From NCBI RefSeq assembly GCF_019232825.1, contig NZ_JAFAND010000062.1, positions 1 to 38,383 on the forward strand: 38,383 bases of DNA, in the 5' to 3' direction. The stretch comes from Paludibacterium sp. GTDB lineage: Bacteria > Pseudomonadota > Gammaproteobacteria > Burkholderiales > Chromobacteriaceae. Positions 8,280 to 16,851 of the stretch are shown piece by piece. The notes beneath the pieces are model-generated. The model worked only from the letters and a program-made list of their open reading frames with translations, did not search any database and was not told the origin of the DNA. Position 1 is the stretch's first letter, and each line of letters begins with the position of its first letter. A program made the translations under genes and the position numbers.

Positions 8280-11129
8280 GTGAAACAGGAAAATGTAGCC
8301 GCCATGACCGAGCAGGATATTTCCCGCGAAGTGCTGCTGGAGAAATATGCCAAGAACGGCGAGGGCGACGTCTCCGAGGTGCGCCGCCGCGTGGCGCGCG
8401 CCCTGGCGGCGCCGGAGAAGGATCCGGCCCGTTATGAGGAAGAGTTTTATGTCGCGCTCGAGGGCGGTTTCATTCCCGGCGGCCGCATCAATTCGGCCGC
8501 CGGCACCGACCTGCGCGCCACGCTGATCAACTGTTTCGTGCAACCGGTCGGCGATTCGGTCAGCGAGGCCATCGACGGCAAGGTGGGCATCTATTCGGCG
8601 CTGCTGCAGGCGGCGGAAACCATGCGCCGTGGGGGCGGCGTCGGTTACAACTTCAGCCGCATCCGCCCCAAGGGCGCGCGCGTCAAGGGCACCAACAGCC
8701 GTGCCTCGGGTCCGGTTTCCTACATGCGTGTATTCGACCGCAGCTGCGAAACCGTCGAGTCCGCCGGCGCCCGCCGCGGTGCGCAGATGGGCGTGCTCGA
8801 TTGCAGCCATCCCGACGTCGAGGAGTTCATTCATGCCAAAGACCATGGCGACCTGAAGAACTTCAACATCTCGGTCGGCGTGTCGGACGAATTCATGCAG
8901 GCGGTCGAAAATGACGGCATCTGGCAACTGGTGCACAGCGTCGAGCCGTCGTCCAAGGCCTTTCCCGACAGTTTCCGCCGCGAAGACGGCCTGTGGGTGT
9001 ACCGCGAGGTGCGCGCCCGTGACCTGTGGCAGCAGATCATGGCCTCCACCTACGACCATGCCGAGCCGGGCGTGTTGTTCATGTCGAAGATCAATCGCGA
9101 CAACAACCTGAGCTATTGCGAGGTGATCGAGTCGACCAATCCGTGCGGCGAACAGCCGCTGCCGGATTACGGCTGCTGCGATCTGGGATCGATCAATTTG
9201 ACGCGTTTCGTGCGCGATGCCTTTGGCGACACTCCCTCGTTTGATGAGGCGACGTTCGAGCGCGTGGTGAAAAGCTCTGTCCGCATGCTCGACAATGTGC
9301 TCGACCTGACCGTGTGGCCGTTGCCGGAGCAAGAGCGCGAGGCGCAAAACAAGCGCCGTGTCGGTCTGGGCTTCACCGGGCTTGGCGACACGCTGATCAT
9401 GCTCAAGATCCGTTACGACAGCGACGCCGGTCGCGCTTTCGCCGCCCGTGTGTCCGAGGTGATGCGCAATGCGGCATATGACGCCTCGGTGGACCTGGCG
9501 GTGGAGAAGGGCGCCTTCCCGCTGTTCGACGCCAAGAAATATCTGGCCGAGCCGCATTGCGCGAGCCGCCTGCCCAAGGCCATCAAGGACCGCATCGCCA
9601 AGCACGGCATCCGCAACTCGCACCTGCTGTCGATCGCGCCGACCGGCACCATTTCGCTCGCTTTTGCCGATAACGCCTCGAACGGCATCGAACCGCCGTT
9701 CTCCTGGTTCTATACCCGCAAAAAACGCATGGCCGACGGCACGACCCAGGAATATCTGGTCGAGGACCACGCCTATCGCGTCTACCGCATGCTGGGCGGG
9801 GATGTGAAGAGCCTGCCGGACTACTTCGTCTCGGCGCTCGACATGAGCGCGCTGGACCACATGCAGATGGTCGCCGCCGTCGCGCCTTACGTCGACACGG
9901 CGATTTCCAAGACGGTCAACGTGCCGGCCGATTATCCGTTCGAGGACTTCGAGTCGCTGTATCTGCAGGCGTGGCGCGCCGGGCTCAAGGGCATCACCAC
10001 TTACCGGCCGAACAACGTGCTGGGCGCCGTGTTGTCGGTCGAGCCGGCCAAGGAAACGCCGCAAGATCTGTCGGCGAGCCAAGAGGGCGATCCGGACCGT
10101 CGCATCACGCTCAATACCGCGCCGAGCCCGGCACTGGCGAGCCTGAAGTGGCCGAACCGGCCTAAGCTCAAGCACGGCAACCCGTCCTGGACCTATATGG
10201 TCGAGCATGACAGCGGCGACTTCGCCGTGTTCATCGGCCATGTGGAAAACGGCCACATGCAGCCGTTCGAATGCTGGGTCAACGGCAACGAGCAGCCGCG
10301 TGGACTGGGGGCCGTGGCCAAGACGCTGTCGATGGACATGCGCTGCCGCGACGTCGAATGGCTGACCATGAAGCTGGAGTCGCTGGCGCAGACCTTCGGC
10401 GACAAGCGTTACACCGTCGAGCTGGGCGACCGTCCGGTGCACGCCACCTGCGCCGCCGCGGTACTGGCGCACATCGTGCGTCATCGCGTCGAGGAGCTGG
10501 GCGCGCTGACGCCGCAGGCGGGAGACACCACGCCGGTGATTGACGCCATGTTCGCGCGCAAGGAGCCGAAGTCCGGCGCCGACGGCACCATGAGCTGGTC
10601 GGTCGATATTTCCAATCCGCAGACCGGCGACGATTTCGTGCTGTTCCTGAAGGAGCTGGTGCTGCCGAACGGCCAGCGCCGTCCGTTCTCGATGTGGATG
10701 GCGGGCAGCTATCCGCGCGAACTCGATGGTTTGTGCAAGATGCTGTCGATGGACATGCGCGTCATCGATCCGGCTTGGATCGGCATGAAGCTGCGCAAGC
10801 TGTTGACCTACGCCGAGCCGCAGGGCGACTTTTTCGCGCGCACGCCGGATAGCGAGAAATCGCAGAGCTGGCCGTCGACCGTGGCCTATATGGCCCGTCT
10901 GGTGATCCACCGTTACGCCATGCTCGGCATTTTGACCGAGGAAGGTTTCCCGGTGGAGAACATGGGGGTGATGGTGCCGGAGCAGGGCGACCTGTTCGAC
11001 GAAGGCGGCGTCGAGAAGATGAAGCCGGTGGCCGGCAAGCCGTGCCCGGAGTGCGGCAACCACGCGTTGATCAAACGCGACGGCTGCGAGTTCTGCACCG
11101 CCTGCGGTCACGTCGGCGCTTGCGGTTAA
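8280..11129 (+). CDS. nrdJ: Class II (adenosylcobalamin-dependent) ribonucleotide reductase
   Basis: NrdJ reduces ribonucleotides to deoxyribonucleotides using a thiyl radical made from adenosylcobalamin, and works with or without oxygen. The 949-residue sequence has the radical-domain signatures LINCFVQPV (Cys85), [15 protein letters not shown] (112-126), [23 protein letters not shown] (285-307) and a late [11 protein letters not shown] segment. Two related blocks follow ([19 protein letters not shown] and [21 protein letters not shown]), and a C-terminal zinc-ribbon-like tail (CPEC...[14 protein letters not shown]) may pass electrons from thioredoxin. The GTG at 8280 is chosen because AGAGGA lies 7 bases upstream; an ATG at 8304 is the alternative. 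It stands alone behind NrdR boxes and ends at a shared terminator. Confidence 0.96.
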   Translation: MKQENVAAMTEQDISREVLLEKYAKNGEGDVSEVRRRVARALAAPEKDPARYEEEFYVALEGGFIPGGRINSAAGTDLRATLINCFVQPVGDSVSEAIDGKVGIYSALLQAAETMRRGGGVGYNFSRIRPKGARVKGTNSRASGPVSYMRVFDRSCETVESAGARRGAQMGVLDCSHPDVEEFIHAKDHGDLKNFNISVGVSDEFMQAVENDGIWQLVHSVEPSSKAFPDSFRREDGLWVYREVRARDLWQQIMASTYDHAEPGVLFMSKINRDNNLSYCEVIESTNPCGEQPLPDYGCCDLGSINLTRFVRDAFGDTPSFDEATFERVVKSSVRMLDNVLDLTVWPLPEQEREAQNKRRVGLGFTGLGDTLIMLKIRYDSDAGRAFAARVSEVMRNAAYDASVDLAVEKGAFPLFDAKKYLAEPHCASRLPKAIKDRIAKHGIRNSHLLSIAPTGTISLAFADNASNGIEPPFSWFYTRKKRMADGTTQEYLVEDHAYRVYRMLGGDVKSLPDYFVSALDMSALDHMQMVAAVAPYVDTAISKTVNVPADYPFEDFESLYLQAWRAGLKGITTYRPNNVLGAVLSVEPAKETPQDLSASQEGDPDRRITLNTAPSPALASLKWPNRPKLKHGNPSWTYMVEHDSGDFAVFIGHVENGHMQPFECWVNGNEQPRGLGAVAKTLSMDMRCRDVEWLTMKLESLAQTFGDKRYTVELGDRPVHATCAAAVLAHIVRHRVEELGALTPQAGDTTPVIDAMFARKEPKSGADGTMSWSVDISNPQTGDDFVLFLKELVLPNGQRRPFSMWMAGSYPRELDGLCKMLSMDMRVIDPAWIGMKLRKLLTYAEPQGDFFARTPDSEKSQSWPSTVAYMARLVIHRYAMLGILTEEGFPVENMGVMVPEQGDLFDEGGVEKMKPVAGKPCPECGNHALIKRDGCEFCTACGHVGACG

Positions 11130-11145
11130 ACCCGCCGCGCGACCG

Positions 11146-11172
11146 AAAAAGCCTCCCACGGGAGGCTTTTTT
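11146..11172. terminator. Bidirectional terminator between nrdJ and the MFS gene
   Basis: GCCTCC-CACG-GGAGGC (11151-11166) is flanked by AAAAA and TTTTTT. The two convergent genes end at 11129 (plus) and 11172 (minus), so one hairpin serves both. Confidence 0.9.
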
Positions 11173-12347
11173 CATGGGTGTTGCCGTCCGAGCGCGAACA
11201 GCAGCAGCATGCCGACGGCCATGATGGCGGCGGTGACGATGAGCGCGCCATGATAGCTGCCGCTCGACGTGGCGATATAGCCCGCCATGACCGGGGCGAT
11301 GATCTGCGCCACGCCGTAACTCAGCGTCAGGCGCGCCATGGCCTTGGCCGGATTGGCCGGGAAGTGGCGTCCCACCAGCGACAGCGTCAGGCTGACGATG
11401 CCGACGAAGGTGCCGCCATAGAGCACCGCGCTCAGCAGAATGAGCACCACGTCGCCACTGGCCGCGGGCAACACGACGGAGACGATTTGCAGACCATAGG
11501 CCCATAGCAGCGCGGGAATCTGTCCGGTACGGCGGGCGATACGGTCCCACAAGAAACAGGAGCCCATCGCGGCGAGGCCGACCACGACCCAAACCCAGCC
11601 GCCACGGCCGGCCATGAGCGGCAGTTTTTCGACGATGGCGACGATGAAGGTGGCGCTGATGACGTAACCGAAGCCGGCGCAGAAATAGGCGCTGATCAGC
11701 AGCGTCATCCACCGGCGCGACGGTGGCGGCGCGGTGTGCGCAGCCCCGGCGTGCTTGGCGGCCGGCGCGGGCAGCCACCGCCAGGCCGGTACGAAAAACG
11801 CCGCGCCAAGCAGCCCCAGGCCCAGCCACTGCCCTTGCCAGGCGAGATGGTCGATCATTGCCGTGACGGCGAGGCCGGAGACGACGATGCCGACGCCCAT
11901 GCCGGTGAAGTGCAAGCCCAGCGACGGCGCATGACCATGGCGGATCAGCCAGTTCAACACCAGTCCAGATGCCAGCAGCAGGCCACCGGTGCTGGAGATG
12001 CCGGAGAGAAAGCGCAGGATGGCCCATAGCGTCATATTGTCGGTCAAGCCCATTGCCATGGTGCTGACGACCGCCAGCACGAGACTTAGCCGGTAGAGTT
12101 GGAATTTGCGTGTCAGGTTGCCGATCATGGCAACCGCCAACGCGCCTAGCATATAGCCCAGGTAGTTGAACGTGGCGAGCCAGCCGCCGGCGAGATCCGA
12201 CAGACCCGCCTGATGCCGCATGACCGGCAACAAGGGGGTATAGGCAAAGCGGGCAATGCCGACCGTCAGAATCAAGGCGCAGATGCCGGCGCTGATGACG
12301 CGCAAGCTGTCATAGGCGTGAGGCGGGCGCGTAAGGGTGGTTTCCAT
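11172..12347 (-). CDS. YbfB/YjiJ-type MFS transporter
   Basis: The 391-residue protein has about 12 hydrophobic segments and the features of the YbfB/YjiJ (MFS_4) branch of the major facilitator superfamily: GIARFAYTPLLPVMR in the first helix and loop, and GGWLATFNYLGYMLGAL in the second. These are inner membrane exporters of mostly unknown substrate. The frame continues 11 codons upstream, but ATG 12347 (METTLTRPP) has GAAGAG at a proper distance. It diverges from an AraC-type regulator 111 bp away, a usual arrangement for a regulator and its target efflux gene. Substrate cannot be told from the sequence. Confidence 0.8.
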   Translation of the reverse strand: METTLTRPPHAYDSLRVISAGICALILTVGIARFAYTPLLPVMRHQAGLSDLAGGWLATFNYLGYMLGALAVAMIGNLTRKFQLYRLSLVLAVVSTMAMGLTDNMTLWAILRFLSGISSTGGLLLASGLVLNWLIRHGHAPSLGLHFTGMGVGIVVSGLAVTAMIDHLAWQGQWLGLGLLGAAFFVPAWRWLPAPAAKHAGAAHTAPPPSRRWMTLLISAYFCAGFGYVISATFIVAIVEKLPLMAGRGGWVWVVVGLAAMGSCFLWDRIARRTGQIPALLWAYGLQIVSVVLPAASGDVVLILLSAVLYGGTFVGIVSLTLSLVGRHFPANPAKAMARLTLSYGVAQIIAPVMAGYIATSSGSYHGALIVTAAIMAVGMLLLFALGRQHP

Positions 12348-12458
12348 GATGGACTCTTCGCGAGTTGACGATGGCCCCATGCTAGCGAGGCAGCGGTTGC
12401 CATTCTTTGGATAAGATGACTAGATTTATCGATGAAAAGACAATCGTGAGCCACCGCC

Positions 12459-13280
12459 ATGCCATCCCCGACTGACTGGATCGCCATCGATGTTCCCGAG
12501 CTGGATGCGCTGCCGATGGCGGTGACACCGCGCTCGCAGAATCTGGCCGCGCGCCAGCGGTTTCCGTTGCATGCGCACCGATGGCATCAGTTGGTCTATG
12601 CCACCGCCGGCACGCTCGTCGTGACGGTCGCCGGCGCGTGGTATGTGATTACGCCGGAGCAGGCGATTTGGGTGCCAGCGGGGGTGCCGCATACGACCGG
12701 CACGTTGCAGGGGGCCGAATTTCGGAATTTGTACGTTGCCGATATGCCCGGGGTGACGATGCCGTCGCGGTGCACGGTGTTCGCGGTTACCGCGTTATTG
12801 CGCGCGTTGATCGTCGAATTGGAAGCGGTGAGCCATCGGGAGGAGGACAGCCGCTATATCGATCAGCTCAATGCGCTGGCCCTGGCGCAGCTCGCACGAT
12901 TGCCGGCACAGGACTTTTATTTGCCGTGGCCGCACAGCGCGCGTTTGACCACGATCTGCCTGGCGCTGTATGCCGATCCCGCCGATGCGCGCGGACTGGC
13001 GTTGTGGGGGCGGGAATTGGGCGCGTCCGGGCGCACGCTGGCGCGTCATTTCGAGAAGGAGGTCGGTTTGAGCTTTCGCGCTTGGCGCTATCGGCTGCGG
13101 TTGTTTCTGGCCATCGAATGGCTATGCGCGGGGCGCAGCATCACCGATATCGCGTTGTCGCTCGGGTACGCCTCGACTGCCGCCTTTACCTATATGTTCC
13201 GTCAGGAGATGGGCGCGGCGCCCACGGTGTGGCGCGAGCGCAAAGCGGGCGGGTTGCCGTCGTCCCCCGTCCTTGGCTAA
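12459..13280 (+). CDS. AraC family regulator (cupin plus HTH)
   Basis: The 273-residue protein has an N-terminal cupin-like sensor (LHAHRWHQLVYATAGTLVV, VPAGVPHTTG) and a C-terminal pair of helix-turn-helix motifs (LGASGRTLARHFEKEVGLSF and ITDIALSLGYASTAAFTYMF, the latter matching the AraC signature). The size and layout resemble E. coli NimR, which controls the neighbouring exporter NimT. Here the divergent neighbour is a YbfB-type MFS gene, so it probably controls that exporter and itself from the shared 111-bp region. The inducer is unknown. Confidence 0.85.
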   Translation: MPSPTDWIAIDVPELDALPMAVTPRSQNLAARQRFPLHAHRWHQLVYATAGTLVVTVAGAWYVITPEQAIWVPAGVPHTTGTLQGAEFRNLYVADMPGVTMPSRCTVFAVTALLRALIVELEAVSHREEDSRYIDQLNALALAQLARLPAQDFYLPWPHSARLTTICLALYADPADARGLALWGRELGASGRTLARHFEKEVGLSFRAWRYRLRLFLAIEWLCAGRSITDIALSLGYASTAAFTYMFRQEMGAAPTVWRERKAGGLPSSPVLG

Positions 13281-13312
13281 AATCCGCCGCAAACGACAAG
13301 GAGAAAGACCTC

Positions 13313-13489
13313 ATGATGCGGGTAAAAGAGAATCCGGCCGATATCGGCCGCTGCGGCTGCGGCCGCCGGGAATATTGCGACGGCAGCCACGGTTTGACCG
13401 AAGAGCAATGGCAGGCGCTGCAGGCGAAGGAGCGCGCCGAGGCCGAGGCGGCGCAAACCGGCGGCGATGCCGAGCCGCGTTTCGACTGA
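13313..13489 (+). CDS. Small CDGSH-like iron-sulfur protein
   Basis: The 58-residue protein starts behind a strong AAGGAG (13298-13303) and lies 32 bp after the AraC gene. It has one motif, CGCGRREYCDGSH (residues 14-26), followed by a charged helical tail with many Glu and Ala. The three Cys and one His match the ligands of CDGSH [2Fe-2S] domains. The loop between the second and third Cys is only five residues, against eight in the canonical CxCx2(S/T)x3PxCDG(S/A/T)H, and lacks the usual Ser/Thr and Pro. It may hold a cluster, zinc, or nothing. It is followed by a REP-like hairpin and the convergent feo operon. The protein is real by start signal and codon use; the function is unknown. Confidence 0.7.
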   Translation: MMRVKENPADIGRCGCGRREYCDGSHGLTEEQWQALQAKERAEAEAAQTGGDAEPRFD

Positions 13490-13518
13490 GCGCCGCCAAC
13501 AAAATACGCTTTGGGTAG

Positions 13519-13542
13519 CGTGCGTTCGCGAAGCAACGCACG
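13519..13542. repeat. REP-like hairpin, copy 1
   Basis: CGTGCGTT-CGCGAAGC-AACGCACG forms an 8-bp stem. A nearly identical copy (one loop base changed) occurs at 27818-27841, including the preceding TAG. It lies between the CDGSH-like gene and the convergent feo operon. Confidence 0.75.
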
Positions 13543-13554
13543 GCCGCACCTGTC

Positions 13555-13713
13555 TCAGTGCGGCGAGTTGCTGCCGCAACCGCCGCAGCTCCCGCATCCG
13601 CCGGCACAACCGCCGCTTTTGGCGCTGGCGCGCAGCTTGCGCGCCACGTAGACGACGCAGACCACGACCAGCGCGCCGATGATGGCATATTGGATCCACA
13701 GTCCGTGATTCAT
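13555..13713 (-). CDS. FeoB-associated Cys-rich membrane protein
   Basis: This 52-residue protein has one transmembrane helix (about residues 6-26, WIQYAIIGALVVVCVVYVARK) and a C-terminal Cys/Gly-rich tail (CAGGCGSCGGCG). It fits the small FeoB-associated proteins (PF12669), whose role in Fe(II) uptake may be like that of FeoC. Its ATG overlaps the feoB stop codon as ATGA, so translation is coupled and it is the last gene of the feoAB operon. The Cys tail may bind iron; this is an inference. Confidence 0.85.
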   Translation of the reverse strand: MNHGLWIQYAIIGALVVVCVVYVARKLRASAKSGGCAGGCGSCGGCGSNSPH

Positions 13714-15548
13714 AGTAAGGCCCCCGCGAGATGATAGGTGGCGAATGCCAGAACATAAGCCACGATGAACATGTAGCTGAACGACAGCACGACCTTGCGC
13801 CATGAGCCGGTTTCGCGCCGGATCACCGCCAGTGTCGACATGCACTGCGGCGCAAAGGCGAACCAGACCATCAGCGACAGCGCGCTGGCCAGCGAGAAAT
13901 GGCCGGTCAGTACTTGGCCCAGCGTGCCCACGTCGGCGTTATTGCCCACCGCGTAGACGGTGGCGAGCGTCGCCACGGCGGTTTCGCGTGCGGCAAAGGC
14001 CGGGATCAGCGACAAAGTGATCTGCCAGTTGAAGCCCAGCGGTTCGAAAACGTGTTGCAGCGCCCGTCCGAGCATCCCGGCGAAGCTGTAATCGATGGCC
14101 GGACCCGTGGCGCCGACCGGCGGCGACGGGAAGGTGGCGATAAACCACATGACGACCGTGAGAGCCAGGATGACACCGGTCAGCCGGCGCAGAAAGATCG
14201 CGCCGCGTTCCCACAGGCCTAGCGCGACGTCGCGCGCATTCGGCAGGCGATAGGCCGGCAGCTCCATCAGCAGCGCGTGTTCGCGCTGGTCGCGCCCCAG
14301 ACGTTTGGCCACCCAGCCGACCACCATGGCGCCGACGATGCCGAGCATATAGAGCGCGAACAGCGTCAATCCCTGCAAATTGAATAGCCCCCACACTTTG
14401 GTGGTGGGGATGAAGGCGCCGATCAGCAGTGCGTACACCGGCAGCCGCGCCGAGCAGGTCATCAGCGGCGCGACCAGGATGGTGGCCCAGCGATCGCGCG
14501 GGTCGGTGATGCTGCGCGTGCCGATGATGCCGGGAATGGCGCAAGCGAAGCTCGATAGCAGCGGGATGAAGGAGCGTCCCGTCAGCCCGACCGATACCAT
14601 CAATCTGTCGAGCAGGAAGGCGGCGCGCGGCAGATAGCCGGATTCCTCCAGCAGCAGAATGAATAAGAACAGCACCAGAATCTCGGGCAGGAAGCCCAGC
14701 ACGGTGCCGACGCCGCTGAGCACGCCATCGCAAATCAGGCCGCGTAGCGGTCCGGCGGGCAGTCCGGCGCCGACGATGGCGCTCAGGCTGTCGAAACCGT
14801 CGCCGATGGCGTCGGTCATCGGCTTGCCGAGCGAATAGACCGCCTGGAACACCAAGAACATCACCGCGGCCAGAATGATCGGTCCGATGACCGGGTGCAG
14901 GGTCCAGCGGTCGATGGCGTCGACGACCTTATCGGAGGCGTGCGGCATGGTCACCGTGGCCCGCAGGAGCGCGCGCACCTCGGCGTGCAGATCGGCGCTC
15001 TCGTCCATCGCGGCTGGCTGTGGCGTCAGCGACGGAATGCCTTTGTCCACCAGATCGACCAGCGCGCGCGCGCCGCCGCGTCGCACCGCCACGGTCTGCA
15101 CCACCGGCATGCCAAGCTGGCGTTCCAACTCGGCCACGTCGATGCGGATGCCGCGATGGCGGGCGGCGTCCATCATATTGAGCGCCAGCACCATCGGCCG
15201 TCCGAGACGTTTGACTTCGAGCACGAAGCGCAGGTGCAGCCGCAGGTTGGTGGCGTCGGCCACGCAGACGATCATGTCGGGTACGGCTTCACCTGGATAG
15301 TGGCCCAAGAGCACATCGCGGGTGATGCGTTCGTCCGGGCTCGTCGATTCGAAGCTGTAGGCGCCCGGCAGGTCGAGCAGGCGGATGGCGCGGCCGGACG
15401 GCGCGGTGAAGCGGCCCTCCTTGCGCTCCACCGTGACGCCGGCGTAATTGGCGACCTTTTGGCGAGCGCCGGTCAACTGGTTGAATAGCGCGGTTTTGCC
15501 GCAGTTGGGGTTGCCGACCAGGGCAATGCGCAACGTGGCTTCAGACAT
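13710..15548 (-). CDS. feoB: Fe(II) transporter FeoB
   Basis: FeoB is the inner membrane Fe(II) permease with an N-terminal GTPase domain. The 612-residue sequence shows G1 GNPNCGKT (12-19), G3 DLPG (59-62) and G4 NMMD (124-127). Multiple membrane segments follow from about residue 210, with the conserved Gate segments around FLPEILVLFLFILLLEESGYLPRAAFLLD and the CSARLPVYALLIGAF motif with its Cys. It is shorter than the E. coli protein (773 residues), mainly in the cytosolic linker and the C terminus, as in many other FeoB proteins. It overlaps feoA by 8 nt and the small Cys-rich gene by 4 nt. Expression should follow the Fur box upstream of feoA. Confidence 0.97.
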   Translation of the reverse strand: MSEATLRIALVGNPNCGKTALFNQLTGARQKVANYAGVTVERKEGRFTAPSGRAIRLLDLPGAYSFESTSPDERITRDVLLGHYPGEAVPDMIVCVADATNLRLHLRFVLEVKRLGRPMVLALNMMDAARHRGIRIDVAELERQLGMPVVQTVAVRRGGARALVDLVDKGIPSLTPQPAAMDESADLHAEVRALLRATVTMPHASDKVVDAIDRWTLHPVIGPIILAAVMFLVFQAVYSLGKPMTDAIGDGFDSLSAIVGAGLPAGPLRGLICDGVLSGVGTVLGFLPEILVLFLFILLLEESGYLPRAAFLLDRLMVSVGLTGRSFIPLLSSFACAIPGIIGTRSITDPRDRWATILVAPLMTCSARLPVYALLIGAFIPTTKVWGLFNLQGLTLFALYMLGIVGAMVVGWVAKRLGRDQREHALLMELPAYRLPNARDVALGLWERGAIFLRRLTGVILALTVVMWFIATFPSPPVGATGPAIDYSFAGMLGRALQHVFEPLGFNWQITLSLIPAFAARETAVATLATVYAVGNNADVGTLGQVLTGHFSLASALSLMVWFAFAPQCMSTLAVIRRETGSWRKVVLSFSYMFIVAYVLAFATYHLAGALL

Positions 15549-15792
15549 GGGCGTGCTCCGGTTCTTCGATCACGACGCGGCTGGCCTCGGCGCGGCGCAG
15601 CGCAAAGCGGGTGGAGCCGACCTGAATCAAAATCGGATCGCCGCCCCAGGGCGCGCGCGCCACCACCCGTACGGGCTCGCCCGCAACAAAGCCCAGGTCG
15701 CGCAGGCGTTGGGCGATGGCGTCGGCGGCATACTGATCGTCGACGTGGCGGACCACGGCGTGCGTGCCGTTAGGGAGGTCGGTGAGGTTCAT
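15541..15792 (-). CDS. feoA: Fe(II) transport protein FeoA
   Basis: FeoA is a small cytosolic SH3-like protein needed for FeoB activity. The 83-residue sequence has the family pattern (IAQRLRDLGFVAGEPVRVVARAPWGGDPI then VGSTRFALRRAEASRVVI). The ATG at 15792 has AAGG upstream. Its last 8 bases overlap feoB. A Fur box sits 17 bp upstream of the start codon. Confidence 0.95.
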   Translation of the reverse strand: MNLTDLPNGTHAVVRHVDDQYAADAIAQRLRDLGFVAGEPVRVVARAPWGGDPILIQVGSTRFALRRAEASRVVIEEPEHAHV

Positions 15793-15808
15793 GGTGATGG
15801 CCTTAAAT

Positions 15809-15827
15809 AGTAATCGTTCTCATTATG
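15809..15827 (-). promoter_or_regulatory. Fur box upstream of feoAB
   Basis: Read on the minus strand, CATAATGAGAACGATTACT matches about 13 of 19 positions of the Fur consensus GATAATGATAATCATTATC. It lies just before feoA, where Fur with Fe(II) would block the operon. Confidence 0.8.
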
Positions 15828-15888
15828 ATTTTGGCCACATTGTCCTGACAAGGACATTTTGCGGGAATGACTTAAAGGTTGACTTCCA

Positions 15889-16743
15889 TCAAGCGGATTG
15901 CGCCAACTCGCGCAGCACGCGCTCGCCGAACTCGTCCACCGGCAGATAGGCCAACAGACGGTCGCCGTCGCGCGCCGCCGACCACCAATTGTTTTGTTGC
16001 AGGGTAAACAGGCCGAGCCGGGGGTGGCTGAATGTTTTGAGCTGATTCTCGATGGCGCGCACCTCGTAACGTTGCCAGGCGTCGCGAAATGCCGGCGAGG
16101 CCGCCATGAAGCGGTCCAACAGCGTTTCCCATAACGGTTCGTGGCGGTGTTCGGCCATGGCGCTGCGGAACTGGGCCACCATGCGCGGCACGGCATCCTC
16201 CCAATTGGCCAGACTTGCCTGCCAAGCGCTGTGCGTCAGCGCCAGGTAGATGCAATTGCGGTCTTCCGGCGCGATGCGCGCCAGATCGACGCCGACCATG
16301 CGGCAGTAGGATTGATTGAAGCCGAGAATGTCGTAACGCGCGTTCTGGATCAGCGCCGGTATCGGGTCGAGTTGGTCGAGCAGGCGCTGCTGCATGGTCG
16401 AGAGCGCCGGACAACCTGCCGGCGCGGCGGGACGCTCCGGTTGTTTCAGCCCGGCCAGCGTGAACAGATGACGGGTTTCCGCTTCCGTGCATTGCAACGC
16501 GCCGGCCACCGCCGCGAGCACCCGGGAGGAAACCCGGATCGGCCGGCCCTGCTCCAGCTTGGTGTACCAGGTAATGCCGATGTCGGCCAGCGCGGCGACG
16601 TCTTCGCGCCGCAGTCCCGGCGTGCGTTTGCGCCCGCCGCGCGCGATGCCCAGCCGGCCGGGGTCCAGGCTTTCGCGTCGGGCGCGCAGGAAGGCGCCCA
16701 GTTCGTGCGCGTTGCTGTCGTGCAGTGCGTCGGTTATGTCCAT
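15889..16743 (-). CDS. XRE-type regulator with MmyB-like ligand-binding domain
   Basis: The 284-residue protein has an N-terminal helix-turn-helix (about 12-75; LGAFLRARRESLDPGRLG, TPGLRREDVAALADIGITWYTKLEQG). A C-terminal domain (about 105-270) has the RYDILGFNQSY and NCIYLALTH pattern of the MmyB-like transcription regulator ligand-binding domain (MLTR_LBD). Such proteins often control a divergent exporter or oxidoreductase. Here the divergent gene is an MFS pump 108 bp away. The frame extends upstream to 16881, but the ATG at 16743 starts the normal N terminus. The inducer is unknown. Confidence 0.85.
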   Translation of the reverse strand: MDITDALHDSNAHELGAFLRARRESLDPGRLGIARGGRKRTPGLRREDVAALADIGITWYTKLEQGRPIRVSSRVLAAVAGALQCTEAETRHLFTLAGLKQPERPAAPAGCPALSTMQQRLLDQLDPIPALIQNARYDILGFNQSYCRMVGVDLARIAPEDRNCIYLALTHSAWQASLANWEDAVPRMVAQFRSAMAEHRHEPLWETLLDRFMAASPAFRDAWQRYEVRAIENQLKTFSHPRLGLFTLQQNNWWSAARDGDRLLAYLPVDEFGERVLRELAQSA

Positions 16744-16826
16744 CGGTTTCCGCTCCGTTGCCTGGCACAATTTATACCAGGCTAAGCAAACTCTGGTGCC
16801 AGTCTGAGAGACTTCCCATACTACTT

Positions 16827-16845
16827 CCACATAATCATATTGTGG
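16827..16845. promoter_or_regulatory. Dyad operator candidate before the MFS pump gene
   Basis: CCACA-N2-AT-N-AT-N2-TGTGG is a dyad of 19 bp. Its right end overlaps the GGAGA ribosome site of the pump gene. It is the strongest symmetric site in the 108-bp region shared with the XRE regulator, so it may be the binding site of that regulator. Confidence 0.45.
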
Positions 16846-16851
16846 AGATAA

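Noticed and set aside
8157-11159. 1000-codon open frame antisense to nrdJ
   Set aside because: It is the shadow of nrdJ in a GC-rich sequence: it is His/Arg-rich, has no domain or ribosome site, and the plus-strand frame is a certain enzyme.
12581-13489. 302-codon frame covering the AraC gene and the CDGSH-like protein
   Set aside because: Only the last 58 codons after the AAGGAG at 13298 look real; the earlier part is out of frame with the AraC regulator.
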